Below are positions 54,096 through 62,691 of a DNA stretch of 64,000 bases, piece after piece. A program made the position numbers and the translations under genes. The notes below the pieces were generated by a model. The model made no database searches, was not told the DNA's origin, and saw only the letters and a program-made list of their open reading frames with translations. Source of the DNA: Enterococcus moraviensis ATCC BAA-383 (GTDB lineage: Bacteria > Bacillota > Bacilli > Lactobacillales > Enterococcaceae); contig NZ_ASWB01000001.1 in NCBI RefSeq assembly GCF_000407445.1, positions 186,001-250,000 of the forward strand. Direction: 5' to 3'. How positions within the stretch are numbered: the first letter of the stretch is position 1; every line of letters starts with the position of its first letter.

Positions 54096-55925
54096 ATGTG
54101 GAAAAGTAAACGCTTTGGTGAAGTCAGCATAGTCTTATTTCTTTTTATGCTGATGTTTCTGGGTATCTCAATAAAGACGTATGCACAAGAAACAAATTCT
54201 AATCCCATTGAATCACAGACGACTTTGACTACAGAAACTAGTGAAAGTCAATCTGTTACTAGTTCAGATGATACTGAGCAATCAGTCGAATCTGTAGAAG
54301 AAAGCAGTTCTGAAAAGCAATTAAATCCTCCAAATACTGCAAAAGCAACTGCAGAATACGGGTCTGAATTATTAACGAATGTGAGTATTACAGATAGTGG
54401 AAACAATCCAATTCATCGAATAAAAAGTAGTGATAAAGTGAAAGTAAATTATTCTTTTTATTTACCAGATGAAGCACAGGCAGGAGATATGTTGGTGTTT
54501 GAGTTACCTCCTATTTTACAAATGGTCAATTACAATGATTTTCCATTATTGAGTCAAAATGGAAGTGAAATTGGCCGTGCGAACATCGATCGTCAAACCA
54601 ATAAAGTGACTGTGACATTTAATCAATATGTAACAGAGCATAATTCCATTAGTGGTCAATTTTTTTTCTGGGTGAAGCTTGCTAGCGATCAAACGGTAGA
54701 GGGCGTAAATCCAATGCCATTACCAGTGAAAGGCACAACGAGTGATCTCAATCTTACTGTGAATAAAATGAACGGTGCAACTACTGGAATTACGAATCCA
54801 ACTACTATCTTCAAAAGTGGTAAATTTGATTCAATCGATCCAAAGAAAATCAATTGGACGATCACACTTAATAATTCAGGTCAAAACCTATTGACACCGA
54901 TTATTTACGATCAATTGGGACAGGGGCAAGCGCTACTTCCCGAAACATTCAATGTAAATTATCGTGATGCAGATAAAAAAAATATAAAGAAATATTCACT
55001 TCCGAGTCAGATTGAAGGTGATTTAACGAGAGTAGAAGTGACACCAAATGGTTTCGCATTATTCTTAGAGAATTTAGGCAGTTATAGCTTACAGAATGGT
55101 TATGTCTCAGTAGTGATTAATTATAGTACTAGAGTGACAGATTCATCCATAAAATATGTTAACAGCGCGAGCACTTTTGATGAAGATGGCGCACTACAAT
55201 CAAGAAATGCCAGTTTAACAAATTATGAAAATGGAGGGATCGGCAATGGAGATGTAAATCAGGCCATTGATAGTATTACAGATAAAATTGACGAAGTGGA
55301 AAGTATCGATTTAAATGAATTAACTGATTTTTCTGCCCAAAATTTAATTGTGGCTAAAGAGAAGGCCCAAACGCTTGTTGATAGTGAAACGGCAACAGCG
55401 AGTGATTTAGAAGCAGCAACAGACACGTTGATCAATCAGCTAGTAACAACTGAGGAAATCGTTCAACCAACTGATATACAGGAATTACAAGCCATCATCG
55501 ATCAAAATGATGAACTGAAAGAAGAGGACTATACACCCGAAACTTGGACCCCTTGGATTAATAAAAAGACAGAGGGAGTCAGCCTTATTCAATTGGCTAA
55601 GGAAACACCTAAAGCAGTGAGTCGAAATGAAATTGTAACGCTAACACAAGAATTGAAAACAGCTAGAGCGAATCTACTAGAAGTAACAATGCCTTCTGAA
55701 ACAAGTGAATCCGCTTCCTCCAGTGAAACAACAAGTACAGAAACTACAAATTCAACACAAAATAGCAGTTCAAGTAGTGAATTCAAAAGTAAAGGTGAGC
55801 ATAATTCTCAATATCTACTAAAAGCTGGTGAAACACGTTCAACTAGTTTGATTATCTTTGGGGTGCTTTTATTGTCATTTGTATTTTGGTTTGCAGTAAA
55901 AAGAAATAAATTGAAAGATGATTAG
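54096..55925 (+). CDS. Cna-like surface adhesin with degenerate sorting signal
   Basis: The 609-residue protein has a signal peptide (residues 1-31, cut near TYAQE) and a Ser/Thr/Glu-rich spacer. Two immunoglobulin-like adhesin subdomains follow (about 85-230 and 235-380; KVKVNYSFYLPDEAQAGDML and NWTITLNNSGQNLL are typical of collagen-binding A regions). FIVAR-like repeats come next (about 395-540, ending in LEAATDTLINQL and ELKTARANLL) and a Ser/Thr stretch. The C-terminus has a hydrophobic helix and basic tail as in sortase substrates, but the motif reads LLKAG (574-578) instead of LPxTG. Confidence 0.82.
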   Translation: MWKSKRFGEVSIVLFLFMLMFLGISIKTYAQETNSNPIESQTTLTTETSESQSVTSSDDTEQSVESVEESSSEKQLNPPNTAKATAEYGSELLTNVSITDSGNNPIHRIKSSDKVKVNYSFYLPDEAQAGDMLVFELPPILQMVNYNDFPLLSQNGSEIGRANIDRQTNKVTVTFNQYVTEHNSISGQFFFWVKLASDQTVEGVNPMPLPVKGTTSDLNLTVNKMNGATTGITNPTTIFKSGKFDSIDPKKINWTITLNNSGQNLLTPIIYDQLGQGQALLPETFNVNYRDADKKNIKKYSLPSQIEGDLTRVEVTPNGFALFLENLGSYSLQNGYVSVVINYSTRVTDSSIKYVNSASTFDEDGALQSRNASLTNYENGGIGNGDVNQAIDSITDKIDEVESIDLNELTDFSAQNLIVAKEKAQTLVDSETATASDLEAATDTLINQLVTTEEIVQPTDIQELQAIIDQNDELKEEDYTPETWTPWINKKTEGVSLIQLAKETPKAVSRNEIVTLTQELKTARANLLEVTMPSETSESASSSETTSTETTNSTQNSSSSSEFKSKGEHNSQYLLKAGETRSTSLIIFGVLLLSFVFWFAVKRNKLKDD

Positions 55926-55985
55926 TAAAAAACCAATTGTCGTTCTATCAACTCTCTTATATAATGGTTAAAAAGAGGAGACCAA

Positions 55986-56822
55986 ATGACACTAAAACAA
56001 ACGATTAAAGGCAAATTACGCATGAAAGAAATCGAGGCTATTAAAAACCTAAAAGAAAAGAATCAGCTGTTGTATGGTATTGACTACAAATTAGATTTAA
56101 GCTTTTTTAAAGATATCACGGGAAAAATAAATCACTTATTGTGCTGGGAGAAAGATGAGTTAGTCGGCTATGTTGCACTGAGCCGTTTTGATCCAAAAGA
56201 ACTAGAAGTAACAGTTATAACAAATCATGATGACACGATTCTTGATCATATAAGTAGGGCACTTACGGACTTTACCGAACTTAAAAAGTGTCAAACTATT
56301 TTATGGATCATTGATCATAAGGACACTTTTTCTCTATCCTATGTTAAAAAAATGACTAAATATGACTATCGTTTTTCAGAATACGCCTTGACGTTGACCA
56401 TTGATAAATTCGTTCCACACCACTCTATGATTGTGTTACAACCAGCAAAACCAGAAGATGCTAATGCAATAGCTAGTCTGGAAAATGGCGAATTTACAGA
56501 AAATCCAGCACTTTTAGATGCGGAAGATTTAAAACAAACAGTTGTTCTAAAAGAAAATGACGATGTAATTGCGAGTATTAGAGTTCAAAGAGAAGGAAAT
56601 TCTTATGGCATCTATGGTTTTGTGGTAAAATCAGATTTTCGAGGTCAAGGTATAGGGAGAAAAATACTTAGTCAAATTATTCAACAATTATTGGAAAACC
56701 AGGCACAAAAAATTTATTTAGAAGTTGAAGCCACAAACGACAATGCACGCCATCTCTATCGATCAATAGGTTTTGATGAGCAAACCTTATTCGACTATTA
56801 TTCTTGTGAAATGAACAAGTAA
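55986..56822 (+). CDS. double-GNAT acetyltransferase
   Basis: The 278-residue protein has two GNAT-like halves. The N-terminal one (about 10-130, WEKDELVGYVALSRFDPKEL) is degenerate with no acetyl-CoA loop. The C-terminal one (about 145-278) has VVKSDFRGQGIGRKILSQII as the acetyl-CoA motif and EVEATNDNARHLYRSIGFDE. The substrate is unknown. The ribosome site is GAGGAG, 5 bases before ATG. Terminated by a strong hairpin. Confidence 0.87.
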   Translation: MTLKQTIKGKLRMKEIEAIKNLKEKNQLLYGIDYKLDLSFFKDITGKINHLLCWEKDELVGYVALSRFDPKELEVTVITNHDDTILDHISRALTDFTELKKCQTILWIIDHKDTFSLSYVKKMTKYDYRFSEYALTLTIDKFVPHHSMIVLQPAKPEDANAIASLENGEFTENPALLDAEDLKQTVVLKENDDVIASIRVQREGNSYGIYGFVVKSDFRGQGIGRKILSQIIQQLLENQAQKIYLEVEATNDNARHLYRSIGFDEQTLFDYYSCEMNK

Positions 56823-56826
56823 AATA

Positions 56827-56876
56827 AAAATCAGCTGTGAATAATGAATGATTCTTCACTATTCACAGCTGATTTT
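56827..56876 (+). terminator. terminator after the double-GNAT gene
   Basis: AAAATCAGCTGTGAATA (56827-56843) pairs perfectly over 17 bp with 56860-56876. Confidence 0.88.
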
Positions 56877-56990
56877 GTTAAGCAATGATAGATTGCCCCT
56901 GCCAAGGTATTTAAATTATAACATATATTTAACGAAAAGTGCTTAGAATCCGTGTTATGAAGCTTTTTTTAAGGTGTCAAGAAAAAACTC

Positions 56991-57019
56991 TTTACAGCTT
57001 AAAGAAAATCTGTTAAACT
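56991..57019 (+). promoter_or_regulatory. rpsP promoter
   Basis: The -35 TTTACA (56991-56996), 17-base spacer and -10 TAAACT (57014-57019), about 40 bases before the start codon. Confidence 0.75.
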
Positions 57020-57058
57020 AACATTTGTGATTAAGTTAATGGAGGTGTAATATATAAA

Positions 57059-57334
57059 ATGTCAGTAAAAATTCGTTTAAAACGCATGGGTTCTAAAAAG
57101 AGTCCTTTTTACCGTATTGTAGTCGCAGATTCTCGTTCTCCTCGTGATGGACGTTTCATCGAAACTGTTGGAACATACAATCCTTTAAAAGATCCTGCAG
57201 AAGTAGTTTTAAAAGAAGATTTAGTTTTAGACTGGTTGTCTAAAGGTGCTCAACCTTCAGATACTGTTCGTAACATCCTTTCAAAAGAAGGCGTTATGAA
57301 AAAACACCACGAAGCTAAACTTGAAAAGAAATAA
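57059..57334 (+). CDS. rpsP: 30S ribosomal protein S16
   Basis: The 91-residue protein matches bS16: [39 protein letters not shown] and a basic C-terminus. It binds 16S rRNA early in small-subunit assembly. ATG 57059 follows GGAGGTG. The KH-domain gene khpA follows 8 bases later, a common bacterial pair; rimM and trmD are not seen downstream here. Confidence 0.97.
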   Translation: MSVKIRLKRMGSKKSPFYRIVVADSRSPRDGRFIETVGTYNPLKDPAEVVLKEDLVLDWLSKGAQPSDTVRNILSKEGVMKKHHEAKLEKK

Positions 57335-57342
57335 GGTGACCG

Positions 57343-57591
57343 ATGATGACAGATGTGAAAGAGTTAGTCTTAACTATCGTTCGCCCATTAGTCAGTCAAC
57401 CTGAGCTAGTTAAATTAGAAATAGAAGAATCTGATGTTTTTCTAGAATATAATTTAACTGTATCACCTGAAGATATTGGTCGTATTATTGGCAAACAAGG
57501 ACGTGTTGCGAAAGCGATTCGGACAATTGTTTACAGCGTACGTGTGGATGGACCAAAAAAAGTTCGTTTAAATATCGTGGATGGTAAATAG
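57343..57591 (+). CDS. khpA: KH-domain RNA-binding protein KhpA
   Basis: The 82-residue single KH domain has the GxxG loop in GRIIGKQGRVAKAIRTI and forms the KhpA/KhpB RNA chaperone pair that influences cell division and elongation in Gram-positives. The start is one of two adjacent ATG codons (57343 or 57346) behind AAGGTGACC. Last gene of the rpsP transcript; the terminator follows. Confidence 0.94.
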   Translation: MMTDVKELVLTIVRPLVSQPELVKLEIEESDVFLEYNLTVSPEDIGRIIGKQGRVAKAIRTIVYSVRVDGPKKVRLNIVDGK

Positions 57592-57600
57592 CACAAAGTA

Positions 57601-57630
57601 AAGCACCCAATATTTTTGGGTGTTTTTTTG
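57601..57630 (+). terminator. rpsP-khpA terminator
   Basis: CACCCAA (57604-57610) pairs with TTGGGTG (57616-57622), followed by seven T residues. Confidence 0.85.
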
Positions 57631-57732
57631 TTTTGATTCGTCAAAACAATGAGTAAAATCCTGTAGTGTTTGAAAAGATTAGGAGCAAGGTGGAATTGAG
57701 ATAGGTGCTATTCGTGCCGTTTATAACAAAAA

Positions 57733-57767
57733 TGAGGAGACCCACTTATGGTTGCCTCCTCCTTTTA
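57733..57767 (-). terminator. terminator of the DUF1576-like operon
   Basis: On the minus strand GAGGAGGCAACC pairs with GGGTCTCCTC with small irregularities, followed by ATTTTTG. Confidence 0.65.
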
Positions 57768-57774
57768 GTAAATT

Positions 57775-58113
57775 TTATCTTTTTCTAAATACTTTAATTT
57801 CAAAAATGGGGGCGTCAAAACTAATTTCTGCCTCGTCGATCATCAAGCCAAGGAGATGATAATCTTCTTCTTCATGATGAGTGATACCAAGTAATTCATC
57901 ATAATAACTTTCAATACTCAGATCTCTAGGTGTATTTAATAGCTCTAATAAATGCAGAACGTTTTCAGGCTCTTCTTCGGTTTTTCCTTGCATGTCGATC
58001 GTAAACCCTTCAGAAGTGAAGTCTACGCCGATTCGAATTTCCTTAATATCATTTGAAAAAAAGTAAGTCAATAACTCGTCTACAATTCGTTTAGCTTTGT
58101 CTCTTTCTTGCAT
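57775..58113 (-). CDS. small acidic cytoplasmic protein, partner of the DUF1576-like protein
   Basis: The 112-residue protein is rich in Glu/Asp and has no membrane segment or signal. Its pattern (LLTYFFSNDIKEIRIGVDFT, EGFTIDMQGK, then an acidic C-terminus ending FEIKVFRKR) suggests a compact alpha/beta fold. It begins 23 bases inside the 3' end of the membrane protein gene, so translation is probably coupled. I do not recognise a family; a regulatory or accessory subunit of the membrane protein is a reasonable guess. Confidence 0.72.
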   Translation of the reverse strand: MQERDKAKRIVDELLTYFFSNDIKEIRIGVDFTSEGFTIDMQGKTEEEPENVLHLLELLNTPRDLSIESYYDELLGITHHEEEDYHLLGLMIDEAEISFDAPIFEIKVFRKR

Positions 58114-59419
58114 GTTGTTTCACCTTTCTGATCTGTAAGATATTATCAAGTAATGGTACCATGACAGCCGCCACAAAACCAGTAGAAAATCCATTATTAT
58201 AAAGATTTAATCCACCATGAAGATAACTTACATTTGTAACCAGTGACATATGTAAGAATCCTGCAACCAAACCAAAGGTAAGACCATAATATCCTGCAAT
58301 TGGCGCTAAACCAGTACCGAAAATCCCAGCAAGTACCACGGTTGTTTGATTTACTTCAAATACTGAAGACAAATAAGCGGTTAAAAAGACACTAAGCAAT
58401 AAAGGGAAACTATTAAGAATATGATTACCAAACGCACTAAAACCAACAGCTGATAAAATAGCGCCAACAATCGGTCCATTAAGTGTTGCTTGGCTCACCT
58501 GGGTATAGCCAAGAAGTAATAAACCCATTAAAGCCATATTCATTATAGTAGCGCCAACACCTGAGATAGAAATAAAATCTGTGATCAATTTACCAGAAGT
58601 TTTGCTGATTTCTTTTAGCCCCTTTATTGAAAAATGATTTACTACAAATCCTACAATAAACATAACGGCAAACAGAAACAATAAGAAAACAAGCAACTTT
58701 GAATGATACGCGGTTGAAACGACATTTTTTCCTTCGATTTTCCAACCAAACATTCTTAAAATCCCTGTGAATAGCATAGCAATCAATCCCGAGGTAAAGC
58801 CAACATTATACAAGGAAAAGCCTTGATGAAAAGTAAGGACATGAGAAGCCAATGCAGGTAAAATCAAGCCAATAAAAATTCCTACAAAGCAACCTAAAGG
58901 GATTGAAAATAATAAAGGCAAAGAAATACCAAACGTAAGATAGCTGATGATCGGAGATAAGGCACTGCCAAACAAACTAACAACAATAAACTGCGAAAAA
59001 GGTTTTTTTACAATTCTTGCATAAAGAAGACCACCAATGATGATTGGAATCGAATTATATAGATTTTTTCCAAAAAAAGAACAGCCTGATACAGTGAATA
59101 AAGCGGCAATCATTGGTCCATTGATGGGAATCTTTTCTTTTTTAGCAAGCAACACACTAATCAATGTAAGCAAGCCGCTGTTTACAAAAGCACTACCGAA
59201 CGTTCCTAATTCGATATAGTCAGTTAATAAATTACTAGGTGAGGTCAAAATACGAAACATGCCCGAATATAAAGAGCTCAAAGGTTCACTGAACACCCCG
59301 ATGATAATCAATAGAAGGCAATAACTAATTAAAAAATAATAGTTTTTGCTTTTATCATTTACTTCGAACTGTTTCTTATTTGTATGTAATAAAAGTTTTT
59401 GGCTGTTATTTTTAGCCAT
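58091..59419 (-). CDS. DUF1576-type multi-spanning membrane protein with internal duplication
   Basis: The 442-residue protein has 12 or more helices and two repeated modules. GPMIAALFTVSGCSFFGKNL in the first half matches GPIVGAILSAVGFSAFGNHI in the second, and GFSLYNVGFTSGLIAML matches GLNLYNNGFSTGFVAAV. The repeated NxGF-(T/S)-x-G and phenylalanine-glycine re-entrant-like loops look like a channel or transporter of inverted- or tandem-repeat design. The family name DUF1576 is from memory. Promoter at 59452-59481. Confidence 0.75.
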   Translation of the reverse strand: MAKNNSQKLLLHTNKKQFEVNDKSKNYYFLISYCLLLIIIGVFSEPLSSLYSGMFRILTSPSNLLTDYIELGTFGSAFVNSGLLTLISVLLAKKEKIPINGPMIAALFTVSGCSFFGKNLYNSIPIIIGGLLYARIVKKPFSQFIVVSLFGSALSPIISYLTFGISLPLLFSIPLGCFVGIFIGLILPALASHVLTFHQGFSLYNVGFTSGLIAMLFTGILRMFGWKIEGKNVVSTAYHSKLLVFLLFLFAVMFIVGFVVNHFSIKGLKEISKTSGKLITDFISISGVGATIMNMALMGLLLLGYTQVSQATLNGPIVGAILSAVGFSAFGNHILNSFPLLLSVFLTAYLSSVFEVNQTTVVLAGIFGTGLAPIAGYYGLTFGLVAGFLHMSLVTNVSYLHGGLNLYNNGFSTGFVAAVMVPLLDNILQIRKVKQHARKRQS

Positions 59420-59451
59420 GTAAAATACCTCCGTTATTCGTCACTAACTTT

Positions 59452-59481
59452 ACTATATCCTGTAAAACAGCTATCGGTCAA
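59452..59481 (-). promoter_or_regulatory. promoter of the DUF1576-like operon
   Basis: On the minus strand TTGACC (complement of 59476-59481), 18-base spacer and TATAGT (complement of 59452-59457). The remaining 260 bases to the TetR-type gene are very AT-rich and show no gene. Confidence 0.7.
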
Positions 59482-59740
59482 TAACATTTCAATAATATCG
59501 AGTAAATTATCACATTTTTCAGATATAAGCATAATTATTGAGAAAATGAATCGAAAAAAGAGTGTAAAATGAAAGAATAAATAATAAAAAAATAAATATT
59601 GATAATTTGAAAAATTATTATCTAGCTTTACGAGTTTTTTCATAAGGAATAATAGACGTTTAGAGCAGTTATTGCATTTATTTTTAAGAAATAATAAGAT
59701 AAAGCTCGTTTGGTTTCTAAATAAAGAGGAGGGGTTAACT

Positions 59741-60271
59741 TTGGTTAGAAAAAAAGTATATAAAAAACAACATATTTTAACGGCAGCACAAGATTTACTA
59801 ACAGAAAAAGGATTCTCATTTATAACAGCACGAAATGTAGCAGAGCATATGGGGATTTCAACACAGCCTATTTATCTTGAATTTAAGAATATGGAAGAAT
59901 TGAAATTGACTTTGTTGAAAACGACACATGAATTTTTAAATACTGAATTTTTTTCTAAAAAACAAAATTCGAATATTCTCGCAAATTTTGGTTTAAATTA
60001 TATTGATTTCGCGCAGTCAAATAGCAAACTGTATCTATCGTTATATATCGACCAGCATTCTTATGGAAAAGAACTGCAGCAGCTCTCATTTGAGTCATTT
60101 CAAAAGACCGCGCAAGAGAATGATGTGTATGCTGAGGTTTCAAAAGAAGAACTGGAGAAACTTCATATGAATGTCTGGGTTATTGCTACTGGGATGGCTT
60201 CTCTAAGCCTTTCAGGAATATTAAATCTTTCGAAAGAGCAGATTATTTCAGCTTTTAAAACAATCAAATAA
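59741..60271 (+). CDS. TetR-like transcriptional regulator
   Basis: The protein is 176 residues from TTG 59741, which follows GAGGAGGGG. An in-frame ATG at 59672 lies upstream of that site and is rejected. The N-terminal three-helix DNA-binding domain reads HILTAAQDLLTEKGFSFITA, then RNVAEHMGISTQPIYLEFKN, where the usual recognition-helix Tyr is kept. The C-terminal ligand domain is short. Divergent from the DUF1576-like operon, which is a plausible target. Confidence 0.8.
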   Translation: MVRKKVYKKQHILTAAQDLLTEKGFSFITARNVAEHMGISTQPIYLEFKNMEELKLTLLKTTHEFLNTEFFSKKQNSNILANFGLNYIDFAQSNSKLYLSLYIDQHSYGKELQQLSFESFQKTAQENDVYAEVSKEELEKLHMNVWVIATGMASLSLSGILNLSKEQIISAFKTIK

Positions 60272-60453
60272 AATTTCAGTATTTTTTCTTGAAGTAGTTA
60301 CAGCGAAAAAGTTGTAAAGACTAAATTCTATTTACTGCGACCGATAAAATCCTATGTCAAAAGGACTACACCAATTTCGTATATTTGACTGATTTTATTT
60401 TAGCTGTGTTGTTGCTAAAATAAAGCTATCAAATGAAATTTGGAGGAATAAAC

Positions 60454-60828
60454 TTGAAAATTATTAAAACAATTATTGTCTTATCTTTACTTGGAGGAGC
60501 TGCCCTTTTTGGTGCTAAAGTATATACTCAAAATAAATCAGATGAGCTTTCAGGTACGATCGATCAATTAAATCCCTTAGTTACGAAAGGTGAAGTCTAT
60601 GTTAAAACAAAAAAAGCAGACAGCATCAATGGTTATGGTATTGCATCTTATACACAGCCAGCAATCGACAAAGAGGGAAACACAAGAGAAATGACTTATA
60701 CAGCAGATCATGAATTAATAACGGGTCGATATTTAAAACTCTACAATAAAGGTGCACATGTGGAGACATATGAGGAAGTAACGGCAGAGATGATTCCAGA
60801 AAAAGCACTACAACAATTAAATAGATAA
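60454..60828 (+). CDS. YxeA family (DUF1093) exported protein
   Basis: The 124-residue protein starts at TTG 60454 behind GGAGGAATAAAC; the in-frame ATG at 60433 is upstream of that site. It has an N-terminal hydrophobic signal/anchor (residues 4-22) and a single small domain with the family motif YVKTKKADSINGYGIASYTQ and LITGRYLKLYNKGAHVETYE. YxeA-like proteins are secreted or membrane-tethered with unknown function. Upstream 60384-60430 holds a hairpin ATTTTAGC/GCTAAAAT. A terminator follows. Confidence 0.82.
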   Translation: MKIIKTIIVLSLLGGAALFGAKVYTQNKSDELSGTIDQLNPLVTKGEVYVKTKKADSINGYGIASYTQPAIDKEGNTREMTYTADHELITGRYLKLYNKGAHVETYEEVTAEMIPEKALQQLNR

Positions 60829-60832
60829 AGAA

Positions 60833-60870
60833 CAAGACTGCCATAGCAAGAAAAGCTGGCAGTCTTGTTT
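60833..60870. terminator. terminator after the YxeA-like gene
   Basis: CAAGACTGCCA (60833-60843) pairs with TGGCAGTCTTG (60857-60867), followed by TTT. Confidence 0.8.
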
Positions 60871-60881
60871 GATCAATTCAT

Positions 60882-61097
60882 TCAAATAGCCTGAGGTATA
60901 AAGTCGATTGTACATAAATTATTATGATGAAAATGGATCGTCGCTTGAATTTTACCGTCATCAATTAATTGTTGTGCAGTGTCTTTTACGTCATCTTGGT
61001 TAAATTGCTGAAAATTGATTACATTCGCTACAAAATGAGGGGACTTTCGATGTGAAGCCTCAATTATGAGCGTTTCGATTTTTGGATTAAACGTCAC
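60882..61097 (-). CDS. hypothetical protein, 71 residues
   Basis: The frame starts at GTG 61097 behind AGAGGTG. The small soluble protein reads NPKIETLIIEASHRKSPHFV at its start and VKDTAQQLIDDGKIQATIHF later, which has the look of a minimal winged-helix-like fold (helix, helix, strand-turn-strand), but I cannot assign it. No catalytic residues are evident. Confidence 0.6.
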   Translation of the reverse strand: MTFNPKIETLIIEASHRKSPHFVANVINFQQFNQDDVKDTAQQLIDDGKIQATIHFHHNNLCTIDFIPQAI

Positions 61098-61186
61098 GTG
61101 TTTTCACCTCTTATTGCAACAGTAACACTTTATCTTTAAAAAGGATAGTAATTCATTGATACATGAGGATATGAAAAGGAAAATTC

Positions 61187-61705
61187 TCACAATTCCTTTT
61201 TTTCGATTTCCTTTAAACAATGAATAGGCTTGCGTTTTTTTAATAAGATTATCCTGTTCTTAGAGGAGTCGATCAACGCTTGAAGTTCAAAAATATTCTT
61301 TTTTTCATAATGATGATTCCAAATAAACATCATTTTTAGTAAATGAATTGTAGGTTTATAATGTGCAACTTCTTGATTAGTGATTTGTTTGAAAAAACGA
61401 GTTAAAATACGGTAGACTCGAATAGGGTAGGGAGGTAATAGTAAAAAAATAGTATCTGCTGAGTCTAAGGCAGGTTTAATCCAGTCTCTTGTTGTTGTTC
61501 CTTCGATGATCCAACTTTTATTTGTCAAAATCGTTTGTAATTGTTTGACGGATTCTTCTTCGGAATAGGGTTTGTCGCCAGTTGGATGACGTTCCCAAAT
61601 GAGGTTATCTAATTCATAATAAGGAATACCAGTGTGAGCGGCTAGTTGTTTAGCACATGTTGTTTTTCCACTACCGACAGGACCCGCGATCACTATTTTT
61701 TTCAT
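61187..61705 (-). CDS. P-loop kinase, FlaR / adenylate-kinase-like
   Basis: The 172-residue protein has Walker A GPVGSGKTT (residues 8-16), YYELDNLIWERHP typical of 'DNA topology modulation protein FlaR' homologues, WIIEGTTTRDW as a lid-like nucleotide segment, and the second strand TIFLLLPPYP. The family resembles shikimate/adenylate kinases; substrates are unknown. ATG follows GGAGG. Located between two unrelated single genes; its 3' end shows no strong terminator. Confidence 0.82.
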   Translation of the reverse strand: MKKIVIAGPVGSGKTTCAKQLAAHTGIPYYELDNLIWERHPTGDKPYSEEESVKQLQTILTNKSWIIEGTTTRDWIKPALDSADTIFLLLPPYPIRVYRILTRFFKQITNQEVAHYKPTIHLLKMMFIWNHHYEKKNIFELQALIDSSKNRIILLKKRKPIHCLKEIEKKEL

Positions 61706-61727
61706 AATTATCCTCCAATCCCTAAGA

Positions 61728-61760
61728 AAAAAGAATGGTAATGAATCACCATTCTTTTAA
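61728..61760 (-). terminator. terminator after the cyclophilin gene
   Basis: AAAAGAATGGT (61729-61739) pairs with ACCATTCTTTT (61748-61758). On the minus strand it runs into extra T residues. Confidence 0.85.
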
Positions 61761-61764
61761 TTCT

Positions 61765-62514
61765 TTATTTCTTTGCTTCTTGTAAGATGTTTATTTTTTC
61801 GATTCTGATATCTTTTTTAGGTTTATCTTGCTCAGCTGTTTCTGCTGCAGCAATTTTATCTACGACATCCATCCCTTTAGTAACTTGACCAAAAACGGTG
61901 TGTTTACCATCTAAATGAGGAGTTCCGCCATTTTTATACATGTCAATGATTTTTTCAGGATAATCGTCTTTTAAAAGTCCGTCAGACATATCGTCACTGT
62001 TTTGAACAATAAAGAATTGACTACCATTAGTGCCATTTCCTTTTTCATCTTTACCGGCATTAGCCATTGATAAGGCGCCTCGGATATTATATAACTGATT
62101 AGAAATCTCATCGTCAAATGAGCCATTCCAAATGCTCTCTCCGCCAGAGCCATCCCCTTTAGGGTCTCCACCTTGGATCATGAAATTATCAATGACACGA
62201 TGGAAAGTAACATTGTCATAATAACCATTTTTTGCATGTGTCATAAAGTTTTCAACTGTTTTTGGTGCTTGCTTAGGAAACAATTTGATTTCAATCGTGC
62301 CTTCAGTAGTGACCATCTCAACTAAATCTTCATCTTCGCTGACTTTGTCTGATAGTTGTGGTAATTCTAATGCGTTCAAGTCAACTGAATCAGATGTTTT
62401 TGTCTCTGTTTTAGAAGAATCTGCTGTATTTTTCTCATTTTTAGTTCCACATGCTGCAAATAGTACGAGTGTTGTTAAAAGAGCTGTAGCAGCAATGAAT
62501 TTTTTTGTTTTCAT
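61765..62514 (-). CDS. lipoprotein peptidyl-prolyl isomerase, cyclophilin type
   Basis: The 249-residue protein has a lipoprotein signal (lipobox LFAAC) and a Ser/Thr/Asp spacer. The cyclophilin domain (about 65-245) contains catalytic Arg and Phe in TFHRVIDNFMIQGGDPKGDG and NGSQFFIVQN, plus HLDGKHTVFGQVTKGMDVV. It assists folding of exported proteins outside the membrane. ATG 62514 follows AAAGGAAG; the longer in-frame start at 62535 overlaps that site. Confidence 0.93.
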   Translation of the reverse strand: MKTKKFIAATALLTTLVLFAACGTKNEKNTADSSKTETKTSDSVDLNALELPQLSDKVSEDEDLVEMVTTEGTIEIKLFPKQAPKTVENFMTHAKNGYYDNVTFHRVIDNFMIQGGDPKGDGSGGESIWNGSFDDEISNQLYNIRGALSMANAGKDEKGNGTNGSQFFIVQNSDDMSDGLLKDDYPEKIIDMYKNGGTPHLDGKHTVFGQVTKGMDVVDKIAAAETAEQDKPKKDIRIEKINILQEAKK

Positions 62515-62636
62515 AAAGTTAGGTCTTCCTTTCAAAAATCGTTATATCTCATAATAACAAATCCGTTGTATTACTGCTAGTCAAAATAGAAGTTTTTTAA
62601 GATTTATAAAAGGTGTAGACCACTTTTTCTTATTCT

Positions 62637-62644
62637 GCTATAAT
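62637..62644 (+). promoter_or_regulatory. extended -10 promoter of the MupG-like gene
   Basis: TGCTATAAT gives TATAAT at 62639-62644 with a TGn extension; the -35 region (TAGACC) is weak. Confidence 0.5.
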
Positions 62645-62691
62645 GAAAATGGATACATTATAATCAATACAAATCTTAGGAGGCAGTAATA

